Of a stretch of 27,005 nucleotides of DNA, positions 12,197 through 19,940 are shown piece after piece; the first letter of the stretch is position 1; each line of letters starts with the position of its first letter. The notes under the pieces are model-generated. The model was not told the DNA's origin, ran no database searches, and saw only the letters and a list, made by a program, of their open reading frames with translations. This DNA comes from an uncultured Emergencia sp. GTDB lineage: Bacteria; Bacillota; Clostridia; Peptostreptococcales; Anaerovoracaceae. The stretch spans positions 1 through 27,005 of the forward strand of contig CALLDR010000004.1 of the NCBI GenBank assembly GCA_937997955.1, in the 5' to 3' direction. The translations under genes and the position numbers were made by a program.

Positions 12197-15091
12197 ATGA
12201 AAAACATAACGTGGATATTTAAGAGAGACCTGAAACGGCTCTTCACCAATTGGGTGGCCGTCATCGTGGTGATCGGCGTGTGCATCATTCCGTCACTTTA
12301 CGCCTGGTTCAACATCGCCGCCAATATGGACCCTTACAGCAACACGCAGGGAATCCGCATCGCTGTGGTCAGCTGTGACCTGGGTACGGACAATGAACTG
12401 ACCGGCAGTCTCAACGCGGGAGATCGCATTGTGGAAAACCTAAAGGAAAACGACGCCCTGGGCTGGACCTTTGTGGATAAGGAAGAGGCCCTGGAAGGCG
12501 TGCGCGCGGGAAGGTATTACGCGGCCATCGTCATACCGGAGGATTTCAGCGAATCTCTGGTCAGCGTCCTTTCCGACGACATCGAATCTCCGGAGATCGA
12601 ATATTATCTTAACGAGAAGAAAAACGCCATCGCGCCGAAAGTGACCGATACGGGAGCGACGACGATCCAGCAGGAGGTCAATGAGACCTTCGTCTCCGTG
12701 GCGGCAGAGGCTATTGCCGAAATGCTGGAATCTTCCGCGTGGTCGGCAAAGGGCGGCGTCAAAAGGCTGGAAGACGCTTCGGTCGCCGACATCAAAGAGG
12801 TACGGCAGGCTTTGGCTGCCCAGACGGCGGTTCTATCAAAGTTTTCAAAGAGTCTCGGCCACAGTGAACCTTTGATCGACAGCGGCCATGAAACTCTGGA
12901 GCAGCTGCGTCTGACCGCACAGCAGGGGGCTGAAACGCTGGAAGACAGCGTGGATACCCTGGAGGATCTGAGGAAGAGCGTCAGCCAGTTTACCTTTGCG
13001 GCAAGCGGGGTAATGGCCGATGTGTCGGCAACTCTGGGCCGAATAGATATGGAGGCCGGCAGAGAGCTGGCGGAGCTGTATCAAAACGCTTTGCTGCTGC
13101 AGGGAGATGTGAACGCGGCGGCCAGCAGCGCCCGCAAGGTGCTGGAGGCCAATCAGAAGGCCGTCGCGGAGCTGAAGGAGATTCAGCAGAAATATCCGGA
13201 TCATGCCGGCGAAGCTCTGAGCAGCCTCATCAGCAAAATGGAGGCGCAGAACCAGAAGTACGAGACAGCGCTGAACAAAGTGGAAAGCGCGGCGGCCCGT
13301 CTGACCGATACGACAAAGGAGATGGTGTCCCTGCACGACCAGATTTCAGAGACCGTGAAGTCCAGCCAGGGAAATCTGGCGGAGGTGAAAAAGAACTATG
13401 AGGCCGGAGTTTTGCCAGGGCTGAACAAAAGTCTGGATACCATAGCCCTTCACGCGGGCAGACTGGCAGGAGCGCTGACGGCTGTCGGCCCTGCCATAGA
13501 GCAGATGGACGGAATTTTGGATCAGATCGAGACCTGTCTGCGGCAGGTGGAAACCTCCATGGAAAAGGTGGAAAGCGCCCTGGACAAGGTGGATCTGGGA
13601 CTGGAAAAGGCAGAGACAGACCTTCTCGCCCTTGAAAGCGCGGCCAGCTATGGAGGCCTGTCGGAGCTGCTGGACGGAAAGGGGATCGACGAGGCAGAGG
13701 TGGCCAGCTTCATCTCTTCGCCGGTGAACCTGACCACGGAAAGCCTGTACCCTGTGAAAAACTATGGATCGGCTATGACGCCTTTTTATACCAATCTCGC
13801 CATATGGGTCAGCGGCATCGTCCTCATCGCCATTTTCCGCATGGAGGTAGATCAAGATGAACGGCTGCGGAGGCGGAATCTGACGGCCACACAGGCATAC
13901 TTCGGCAGGTGGCTTTTGTTCGTCACCGTAGGACTGGTGCAGGCTTTGATCATCTGCGTCGGCGACGTTTGCCTTCTGGGGACCCAGTGCGAACACGCAG
14001 CGGCCTTCTTAGGGGCGGGACTGCTGATATCCTTTGTTTACATCAACCTGATCTATGCCCTGTCCATTACCTTTAAGCACATAGGGAAGGCGCTCTGCGT
14101 CCTCCTTGTGATCCTGCAGATACCGGGCTCGGCGGGAACCTATCCCATCGAGATGACGCCTGACTTTTTCCAGCGGCTTCATCCGCTGCTTCCGTTCACC
14201 TATGGGGTCAACGCCATGCGGGAAGCGGCCTTCGGCATGTATCACAGCGATTATTGGCAGTACATGGGCGTTTTGACCCTGTTCCTTCCGGTGGCATTTC
14301 TCATCGGGCTGGGCATCAGGCCGCTGATGCTGAACCTGAACAGGATGTTCGACGTAAAGCTGGAGGAGACGGGCCTGATGATCTGTGAAGAGGAAGGCAT
14401 GACCCGGGAGCGGCTTGCCCTGTCCACCGCCATGGAAATTTTGGCCGGACAGGACGCTTTTCGGGAAATGATCTATAAAAAGGAAGAAAGCTTTGAGGCC
14501 AACTATCCGAAGCGGACGCGCCGGGGATTTCTGATGATTCTGCTGCTGCCGCTGGTATTCCTGATTCTCATGTTCAGCGTCAGCTCCAAGATGGTCTTTC
14601 TGATCCTGTGGATCGTCTCTATCGTGGCCGTCTCCCTGTACCTGATCATTCTGGAATTTATTCACGAGAGCCTGCGCAGAAAGCGGCGCTTCGCGGAGGA
14701 AAGCAGGGAGACGATCTTAGATGCCGTGCTGAAGCGGGCGCGGCGGACAGCGGAAAGGGTATCTGAACGGGCTGAGGCCGCGGCGGAGCGGATCATAGAG
14801 CAGGCGGAGGATGCCGCTGCCAGAATGACAGAGCGGGCGGAGGAGACCGCAGGCCATTTGGCTCGGGCTCTGGAACCTGAACCGGACACCAAAGCTCCGC
14901 CGGAAACAGAGACGCAACAGGAAGACCGCGAGCTGCCGGAAGCAGAGATGCGGCGGGAAGACTGCGAACTGCGGGAAACAGAGATACGGCATGAGAACGG
15001 AGAACCGCCGGAAGCAGAGACACGGCATGAGAACGGAAAACCGCCGGAAGCGGGCCCGCGGACAGATGAGGAACAGGAGGTGAGATCATGA
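12197..15091 (+). CDS. YhgE/Pip family membrane protein 1 with repetitive C-terminal tail
   Basis: A 964-aa YhgE/Pip (phage infection protein) homologue. The N-terminal membrane segment NWVAVIVVIGVCIIPSLYAW with FNI and DPYSNT is the family signature. A large extracytoplasmic, mostly helical domain of about 480 residues follows, then the ABC2-type membrane domain (from about MTPFYTNLAIWVSG) with GTYPIEMTPDFFQRLHPLLP. Relatives normally end shortly after this. Here a linker, two more hydrophobic segments (FLMILLLPLVFLILMF; VFLILWIVSIVAVSLYLIIL) and a charged tail follow. The tail holds four 11-residue and then four 12-residue repeats. Start ATG 12197 is chosen to match the second copy; ATG 12167 is in frame but neither has a good ribosome-binding site. 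Family members serve as phage receptors or type VII secretion accessory proteins; the role here is unknown. Confidence 0.85.
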   Translation: MKNITWIFKRDLKRLFTNWVAVIVVIGVCIIPSLYAWFNIAANMDPYSNTQGIRIAVVSCDLGTDNELTGSLNAGDRIVENLKENDALGWTFVDKEEALEGVRAGRYYAAIVIPEDFSESLVSVLSDDIESPEIEYYLNEKKNAIAPKVTDTGATTIQQEVNETFVSVAAEAIAEMLESSAWSAKGGVKRLEDASVADIKEVRQALAAQTAVLSKFSKSLGHSEPLIDSGHETLEQLRLTAQQGAETLEDSVDTLEDLRKSVSQFTFAASGVMADVSATLGRIDMEAGRELAELYQNALLLQGDVNAAASSARKVLEANQKAVAELKEIQQKYPDHAGEALSSLISKMEAQNQKYETALNKVESAAARLTDTTKEMVSLHDQISETVKSSQGNLAEVKKNYEAGVLPGLNKSLDTIALHAGRLAGALTAVGPAIEQMDGILDQIETCLRQVETSMEKVESALDKVDLGLEKAETDLLALESAASYGGLSELLDGKGIDEAEVASFISSPVNLTTESLYPVKNYGSAMTPFYTNLAIWVSGIVLIAIFRMEVDQDERLRRRNLTATQAYFGRWLLFVTVGLVQALIICVGDVCLLGTQCEHAAAFLGAGLLISFVYINLIYALSITFKHIGKALCVLLVILQIPGSAGTYPIEMTPDFFQRLHPLLPFTYGVNAMREAAFGMYHSDYWQYMGVLTLFLPVAFLIGLGIRPLMLNLNRMFDVKLEETGLMICEEEGMTRERLALSTAMEILAGQDAFREMIYKKEESFEANYPKRTRRGFLMILLLPLVFLILMFSVSSKMVFLILWIVSIVAVSLYLIILEFIHESLRRKRRFAEESRETILDAVLKRARRTAERVSERAEAAAERIIEQAEDAAARMTERAEETAGHLARALEPEPDTKAPPETETQQEDRELPEAEMRREDCELRETEIRHENGEPPEAETRHENGKPPEAGPRTDEEQEVRS
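14744..14875 (+). repeat. 33-nt x4 repeat coding for 11-residue helical units
   Basis: Four units of 11 codons (14744, 14777, 14810, 14843) encode RTAERVSERAE, AAAERIIEQAE, DAAARMTERAE and ETAGHLARALE. The spacing of small and charged residues fits an amphipathic hendecad helix in the cytoplasmic tail of YhgE/Pip 1. Confidence 0.8.
14912..15055 (+). repeat. 36-nt x4 repeat in the last codons of YhgE/Pip 1
   Basis: Units start at 14912, 14948, 14984 and 15020 and encode 12-residue blocks such as IRHENGEPPEAE and TRHENGKPPEAG. The last two DNA copies are the most alike, suggesting the newest duplication is nearest the next gene. The array ends about 20 nt before the AGGAGG site of YhgE/Pip 2. 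Confidence 0.85.
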
Positions 15092-17280
15092 AGAACATCT
15101 GGAATATTTTCATTGGCGACCTGGAAAAGATCAAAAATAACACCATCGCCTGGATCGTCATCATGGGTCTCACCATCGTGCCGTCTCTCTACGCCTGGTT
15201 TAACATAGCCGCCAGCTGGGATCCCTACGGGAATACAGGCAATTTAAAGGTGGCTGTCGCCAATACAGACCAGGGCTACGAGGGAGATCTGTTCCCGCTG
15301 GAGCTGAACCTGGGGGATACGGTGGTCTCATCACTGCGGGAAAATACCCAGATGGGCTGGGTGTTTACCGATGAAGAATCCGCCGTCGACGGCGTCCAGG
15401 CGGGCGATTACTACGCCGCCATCGTGATTCCGCCGTCCTTCAGCCGGGATATGATGAGCCTCTTTGCCGAAGATGTGCAGAGAGCCGATATCATCTATTA
15501 TCTCAACGAAAAAGAAAACGCCATCGCGCCGAAGATCACCGACAAAGGCGCCAGCGCCGTCCAGAAGCAGATCGACGAGATCTTCGCCAAGACTGTGACA
15601 GAAGTGGGACTGAAGGTGACCGAAGGCCTCCGCTCCGTGATCGGTGAGGACGGAGCCAGCCAGGCCGTGGAAAACCTGACCGGAAATCTGTCCCGCGCCG
15701 GAGACGAACTGTCCGCCGCCTCTGAGACGATCCGCGCCTTTTCTGTCATGACGGGCTCCTTAAAGGAGATGACCGACACGGCGGGAGAGCTGCTGAAAGG
15801 CGGGCAGAAAACCCTGGACGGCAGTCAGGATCTTTTGAGCGAAGCCGCGGAGAATCTGGAGACCCTTCCGGAGCTCATTACGGGAACATCAAAGGCGGTA
15901 TCGTCGGCGCTGTCGGAAACCCAGAAGGCGTGCCGGCAGCAGGAAACAGAGATCGACAAAGCGTTCGCATCGGCGTCAGGCGATGTGTCAGAAGGGGCCG
16001 GCCAGCTGAAGGCGGTAGCGGCGGATATGGCGGCCCTGCGCCAGGGCATGAGCAGCTTCCGCGGCAGCCTGGCTAAGGTCAGCGCGGCCTTGCCCGACGG
16101 GGCGGACAGCGCCAAAAAGGCGTTAAACGATTTGATCGGCCAGCTGGACGATACTATCCAAAGGCAGCGGCAGATGGAAGCTGCGCTGAAGGACGCCGCA
16201 CAGAAGATGGAGACCATGGAGGCCGACGTTTCAGGATACCGAAGCGATCTGAAGAAGCAGATGGCGGAGGCGGAGGACGCTGTGGCCCAGCTGCAGAAGG
16301 ACTATGAGGAGAATATCGAAGCCGATCTGATGGACCTGGTGGAAAGCCTGGTGCAGACAGCGGAGAATACCGGCGGTCTGCTGAGCCAGCTGGAGGATAC
16401 TACGGGGAAGATCGGCCAGCTGTCTGGGGAGACAGGAGCTGATCTGGCCGCCCTGCAGTCCGTACTGGAGGACAGCGCAGACCAGATGGACGGTGCCGCC
16501 AAAAAGCTGAAGTCAGCCGCATCAAAGCTGCAGAACTCCGATCTTTCGGAAGCTTTGGACAGCGTCAAGGAGATCATGGAGAACGATCCCGCCGCCATAA
16601 GCAGTTTTATGGCAGCTCCGGTGAAGCTGGCTACGACAAAGTTTTATCCGGTGGACAATTACGGATCGGCCATGGCGCCGTTTTATTCGGTGCTTTCCAT
16701 CTGGGTGGGCGGCACCATTCTGGTAGCCATGCTGAAGGTGAATCTGGATCGGAAGCGCCGGGAGAAGCTGCGGAACCTGAAAAACTATCAGCTCTATCTG
16801 GGACGGTATCTTCTGTTTCTGATCATCGGCCTTTTGCAGAGCGGGCTGATCTGCCTGGGAGATCTGTATTTTCTGGAGATCCAGTGCCTGCACCCGTGGC
16901 ACTTCCTGATGGCAGGCTGGTTTACCAGCATCGTGTTCGTCAACATACTGTACACGCTGACCGTTTCCTTTGGCGACGTGGGCAAAGCCATCTGCGTCGT
17001 GCTGATGGTAATCCAGGTGGCGGGCTCCGGCGGTACCTTCCCGATCGAGATGACACCGGCCTTTTTCCAGCGGGTTTACCATCTGCTGCCGTTTACCCAT
17101 GCCATGGCGGCCATGCGAGAAGCCATCGCCGGTTTTTACGGCAATACCTATTGGGCAGAGCTGGGTTATCTGAGCCTGTTCCTGGCGGCGTCCCTTTTGC
17201 TGGGGCTGGTGCTGCGCAGGCCGATCATCCGCCTCAACGAGGCGTTCAATGAAAAGCTGGAAAGCACGAAGGTCATCTAG
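15088..17280 (+). CDS. YhgE/Pip family membrane protein 2
   Basis: A 730-aa paralogue overlapping the first by 4 bp (ATGA, 15088-15091) with AGGAGGTGA as ribosome-binding site inside the upstream gene, so the two are translated together. The N-terminal segment TIAWIVIMGLTIVPSLYAWF with DPYGNT, the YYLNEKENAIAPKITDKGA motif and the C-terminal membrane domain (AMAPFYSVLSIWVGGTILVA onward, GTFPIEMTPAFFQRVYHLLP) match copy 1 closely. The central domain of about 440 residues is rich in Ala, Glu and Lys heptads and probably forms long extracytoplasmic coiled coils. It has the usual length and lacks the extra tail of copy 1. The pair may form a heteromeric surface complex; no WXG100 or EssC gene is present to suggest type VII secretion. 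Confidence 0.9.
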   Translation: MKNIWNIFIGDLEKIKNNTIAWIVIMGLTIVPSLYAWFNIAASWDPYGNTGNLKVAVANTDQGYEGDLFPLELNLGDTVVSSLRENTQMGWVFTDEESAVDGVQAGDYYAAIVIPPSFSRDMMSLFAEDVQRADIIYYLNEKENAIAPKITDKGASAVQKQIDEIFAKTVTEVGLKVTEGLRSVIGEDGASQAVENLTGNLSRAGDELSAASETIRAFSVMTGSLKEMTDTAGELLKGGQKTLDGSQDLLSEAAENLETLPELITGTSKAVSSALSETQKACRQQETEIDKAFASASGDVSEGAGQLKAVAADMAALRQGMSSFRGSLAKVSAALPDGADSAKKALNDLIGQLDDTIQRQRQMEAALKDAAQKMETMEADVSGYRSDLKKQMAEAEDAVAQLQKDYEENIEADLMDLVESLVQTAENTGGLLSQLEDTTGKIGQLSGETGADLAALQSVLEDSADQMDGAAKKLKSAASKLQNSDLSEALDSVKEIMENDPAAISSFMAAPVKLATTKFYPVDNYGSAMAPFYSVLSIWVGGTILVAMLKVNLDRKRREKLRNLKNYQLYLGRYLLFLIIGLLQSGLICLGDLYFLEIQCLHPWHFLMAGWFTSIVFVNILYTLTVSFGDVGKAICVVLMVIQVAGSGGTFPIEMTPAFFQRVYHLLPFTHAMAAMREAIAGFYGNTYWAELGYLSLFLAASLLLGLVLRRPIIRLNEAFNEKLESTKVI

Positions 17281-17332
17281 GCGATGTTGATTCCAGATGC
17301 CGGCCATGGTAGAATGAGTAGGAGAGATTGCA

Positions 17333-18691
17333 TTAGAAGTCGCTAAGACGCTTCTTCAGCTGAAGCAGGGCATAGATAACGGCGCAGCCTTCGGAGATCC
17401 AGAAGGCGAACCAGACCCAGCCGACGCCGCCCGCTTTGCCCAGGGCCAGGACGCAGGGAAGCAGAATGACGCACTGGCGGAGAGCCGTGGAGATCATGTT
17501 GACCATGCCGTTCCCCAGGCCGGAGATACCGTAGCCGATCATCATGGTCACAGAGGCCGGGAGGAAGCCGATAGAGATGATTCTCAGGGCCGGAATCCCC
17601 AGTTCCTTCATGGCGGCGCTGGCGTCAAAGGCGTCCAGCAGCAGGCCGGGAGCGGCCATAAAGATGACGACCCCCGCGGCGGCGATGCAAAGGGCGTATC
17701 GAATGGTGGTGCGCAGGGTCTCTTTGATGCGGTCCGGCTTTTTCGCGCCGAAGTTGTAGCCGACGATCGGCAGGGAACCCTGGCCCAGGCCGTTGAGCGG
17801 CATGAACAGGAAGCTCTGCAGCTTGAAATAGACGCCGAAAAAGGCTACTGCCGTAGAGGAAAACAGGATCAGCACCATGTTCATCAGGGCGATCATGATG
17901 CTGCCGAAGGCCTGCGTCAGAATGGTAGGCGCGCCTACCTTGTAGATGGCGGCGACGTGAGAGCCTTTGAGGCGGAAGCCCCGGCCTTTGAAGCGCAGCT
18001 CTTTGTTTAAGGTGATGTGGAGGATCAGGCCGAAAACGGCGGCGGACCACTGGCCGATGACTGTGGCGACGGCGGCCCCCGCGATACCCATTTCAGGACA
18101 GCCCAGATAACCGAAGATCAGAATCGGATCCAGGATCAGGTTGACCAGGGCGCCGGCCATTTGCGCCGCCATGCTGGATACCGTTCTCCCTGTAGCCTGC
18201 AGCATTCTCTGAAAGAAGGTCCCCAGGAAGATGCCCGTGGCATAGATCTGGCAGATGCTGAGATAGGTGACGCCGTATCCACGGATCACCGGGTCATCGG
18301 TGAACATGGCGATAAAGGCCCTGCTTCCGAAAAGTCCCCAGAGGACGAAGATCAGGGAGCTGGCCAGGGTAAGGAGCAGACCTGTCGTAGCAGCTTCCCC
18401 TGCCTCCTCAAAGTGTTTCTGCCCCAGTTTTCTGGAAACCAGAGCGTTGGTTCCCACGCCAGTGCCTACCGCTACAGCGATCTGCAGCATCTGGGCGGAA
18501 TAGGCCAGAGAGGTGGCCGTCAGCGCCGCCTCGTTGATCCTGGCGACAAAGATGCTGTCGACGATATTGTACATGGACTGGACCACCATGGAAATCATGA
18601 TGGGGATGGACATGGAAAGGACCAGCTTGGGAATGGGCATGGTGCCCATCTTGTTTTCTCTGTTTTCTTTTTTCGGTGTCTGCGCCTGCAT
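17333..18691 (-). CDS. MATE family efflux transporter 2 (MepA-like)
   Basis: A 452-aa MATE exporter nearer to the MepA/NorM-like clostridial group: IPKLVLSMSIPIMISMVVQS, YNIVDSIFVARINEAALTAT, then GTGVGTNALVSRKLGQ and LQATGRTVSSMAAQM. The second half starts near KVGAPTILTQAFGSIMIALM and includes LPIVGYNFGAKKPDRIKE, a typical loop. About 12 membrane segments are visible. ATG 18691 has AGGAG 8 nt upstream. The product would export drugs or toxic metabolites with a cation gradient. It converges on the YhgE/Pip pair with only 52 nt between stops and no clear terminator. Its 5' leader is unusual: a strong promoter, a short ORF, an intrinsic terminator and a 36-nt triplicate precede the gene. Confidence 0.92.
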   Translation of the reverse strand: MQAQTPKKENRENKMGTMPIPKLVLSMSIPIMISMVVQSMYNIVDSIFVARINEAALTATSLAYSAQMLQIAVAVGTGVGTNALVSRKLGQKHFEEAGEAATTGLLLTLASSLIFVLWGLFGSRAFIAMFTDDPVIRGYGVTYLSICQIYATGIFLGTFFQRMLQATGRTVSSMAAQMAGALVNLILDPILIFGYLGCPEMGIAGAAVATVIGQWSAAVFGLILHITLNKELRFKGRGFRLKGSHVAAIYKVGAPTILTQAFGSIMIALMNMVLILFSSTAVAFFGVYFKLQSFLFMPLNGLGQGSLPIVGYNFGAKKPDRIKETLRTTIRYALCIAAAGVVIFMAAPGLLLDAFDASAAMKELGIPALRIISIGFLPASVTMMIGYGISGLGNGMVNMISTALRQCVILLPCVLALGKAGGVGWVWFAFWISEGCAVIYALLQLKKRLSDF

Positions 18692-18713
18692 GCTCTCAAC
18701 TCCTGTTCTGTTT

Positions 18714-18821
18714 CTGTAATTATCTCCGGGATCCGCAGTTTTCTGGAATCCGTAATTATCTCCGGAATCCGCAGCTTTTCAAAATCTGTAATTATTTAAG
18801 GGATCCGCGGTTTTCTCCGGA
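18714..18821 (-). repeat. 36-nt x3 tandem repeat in the MATE2 leader
   Basis: Plus-strand units begin at 18714, 18750 and 18786 with CTGTAATTATCTCCGG, CCGTAATTATCTCCGG and CTGTAATTATTTAAGG and share ATCCGCAG/ATCCGCGG at mid-unit. The spacing is exactly 36. The array sits between the leader terminator and the MATE2 ribosome-binding site, and in mRNA sense is rich in A and G. Confidence 0.9.
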
Positions 18822-18849
18822 GATGCTTTTCTATCCGGGCAGCCGCAAC

Positions 18850-18897
18850 AAAAAAACGTGAAACTGCTGAGGGTCAGCGATCCTCGGTGGTTTCACG
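18850..18897 (-). terminator. Intrinsic terminator inside the MATE2 leader
   Basis: On the minus strand, CGTGAAAC (18897-18890) pairs with GTTTCACG (18864-18857), with an inner GAGG/CCTC pairing, and is followed by seven Ts (18856-18850). No minus-strand gene lies upstream, so it acts on the leader transcript itself. Confidence 0.75.
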
Positions 18898-18928
18898 CAA
18901 ATATGCCGGCTGTTTTGTTGGTATTCAT
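18893..18928 (-). CDS. Possible leader peptide MNTNKTAGIFA
   Basis: An ATG at 18928-18926 opens an 11-codon frame whose TGA stop (18895-18893) lies inside the 5' arm of the leader terminator. A ribosome at the stop would cover that arm and could block the hairpin. No Shine-Dalgarno is visible and the predicted transcript start is only about 8 nt upstream, so translation is uncertain. Confidence 0.3.
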   Translation of the reverse strand: MNTNKTAGIFA

Positions 18929-18942
18929 TTCTGACAAAAGAA

Positions 18943-18971
18943 ATTTTATCACCGCCAAAGGCAAAAGTCAA
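18943..18971 (-). promoter_or_regulatory. Promoter of the MATE2 leader
   Basis: Minus strand: TTGACT (18971-18966), 17 bp and TAAAAT (18948-18943), both close to consensus. The transcript would start near 18936. Confidence 0.65.
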
Positions 18972-19099
18972 ACAAAAAGTATAGATTTTCTTCGGCCAGT
19001 AGATTAAAATGAATGACAGAGAGCAGAAGGCCGCGGCAGGCACGGCATCTGCCAGTTATGCCTGCTTCGTATTGTATCAGAGATGAAAGGAGAAGCGAA

Positions 19100-19726
19100 A
19101 TGCCATTTGATTATAAGAAGGAGTACAAGGAGTTCTACCTGCCGCCGAAAAAACCGGAGATCGTCGAGATTCCGGCCATGAACTTTGTCGCGGTGCGGGG
19201 CGCCGGAAATCCCAACGAGACAGGCGGGGACTATCAGAAGGCCATGCAGCTGCTGTACGGCGTGTCCTTTACCATCAAGATGAGCTACAAGGGAAGCCGG
19301 GACATCGAGGGGTATTTCCCTTATGTGGTGCCGCCGCTGGAGGGGCTCTGGTGGCAGGACGGCGTCTGCGGCGTGGACTATGGACGCAAGGAAGACTTTC
19401 AGTGGATATCCATGATACGGCTGCCGGAGTTCGTAACGGAGGAAGTGTTTCAGTGGGCGGTCCGCGAGGCGGAGGCCAAGAAAAAGACCGACTTTTCAAA
19501 GGCGGAATTTCTGACCTTTGAGGAAGGACGGTGCGTCCAGTGCATGCACGTGGGTCCTTACGACGATGAACCGGCCACCATTGAGAAAATGGACCGCTTT
19601 GCCGCAGAGCAGGGCTATGCTCTGGATTTTTCCGGGGAGCGCCGCCATCACGAGATCTATCTGGGCGATCCGCGGAGAACAAAGCCGGAGCGGCTGAGGA
19701 CTGTGATCCGCCATCCGGTGAAATGA
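19100..19726 (+). CDS. GyrI-like small-molecule-binding domain protein
   Basis: A 208-aa stand-alone GyrI-like/AraC effector-binding domain protein without a DNA-binding domain. Diagnostic segments are the opening MPFDYKKEYKEFYLPPKKPE, FVAVRGAGNPNE, the VVPPLEGLWWQ stretch with its two Trp residues, WISMIRLPEFVTEE, and the terminal HHEIYLGDPRRT. This fold binds or hydrolyses small hydrophobic or cationic molecules; some relatives are reported as hydrolases or drug-binding proteins. I prefer ATG 19100, with AAAGGAG 7 nt upstream, to the longer frame from 19013, since it yields the exact family N-terminus. It lies divergent to the MATE2 pump, so a shared role in coping with toxic compounds is plausible but not shown. 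Confidence 0.88.
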   Translation: MPFDYKKEYKEFYLPPKKPEIVEIPAMNFVAVRGAGNPNETGGDYQKAMQLLYGVSFTIKMSYKGSRDIEGYFPYVVPPLEGLWWQDGVCGVDYGRKEDFQWISMIRLPEFVTEEVFQWAVREAEAKKKTDFSKAEFLTFEEGRCVQCMHVGPYDDEPATIEKMDRFAAEQGYALDFSGERRHHEIYLGDPRRTKPERLRTVIRHPVK

Positions 19727-19756
19727 GCCGCCTGAGATGAGACGCCGGCCGGCCCG

Positions 19757-19826
19757 ATCAAAGCGGTTTATCAAAGCAGCTTGCAAGGAGAAAGTGATCT
19801 GCGGCTTGCCAAAAAAAGTGATCTGC
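19757..19826 (+). repeat. Short tandem duplications after the GyrI-like gene
   Basis: ATCAAAGCGGTTT and ATCAAAGCAGCTT (19757-19769, 19770-19782) form a 13-nt pair. AAAGTGATCTGC at 19791-19802 recurs at 19815-19826, a 24-nt period. Both lie between the stop codon and the shared terminator. Confidence 0.65.
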
Positions 19827-19839
19827 CAAAAACAAAGAA

Positions 19840-19890
19840 AAGGTTTCGTATACTCGGCGAAAGCTGGCCGACTTACGAAACCTTCTTTTT
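19840..19890. terminator. Bidirectional terminator between GyrI-like and antiporter genes
   Basis: AAGGTTTCGTA (19840-19850) and TACGAAACCTT (19874-19884) form a perfect 11-bp stem, with A-rich sequence before and CTTTTT after it. It serves both converging genes. Confidence 0.8.
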
Positions 19891-19940
19891 CATTTTTGAT
19901 GCTTTTTTGATTTATTGTTTTGACTTTGTTTATGCCGCCT

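Noticed and set aside
12197..17280. Type VII secretion locus
   Set aside because: YhgE/Pip proteins are related to EsaA, but no WXG100, EssC-type ATPase, EssB or LXG gene is found in the window.
18017..18799. Plus-strand ORF of about 260 aa opposite MATE2
   Set aside because: It is antisense to a clearly coding MATE gene; its C-terminal 12-residue repeats only reflect the 36-nt leader repeat.
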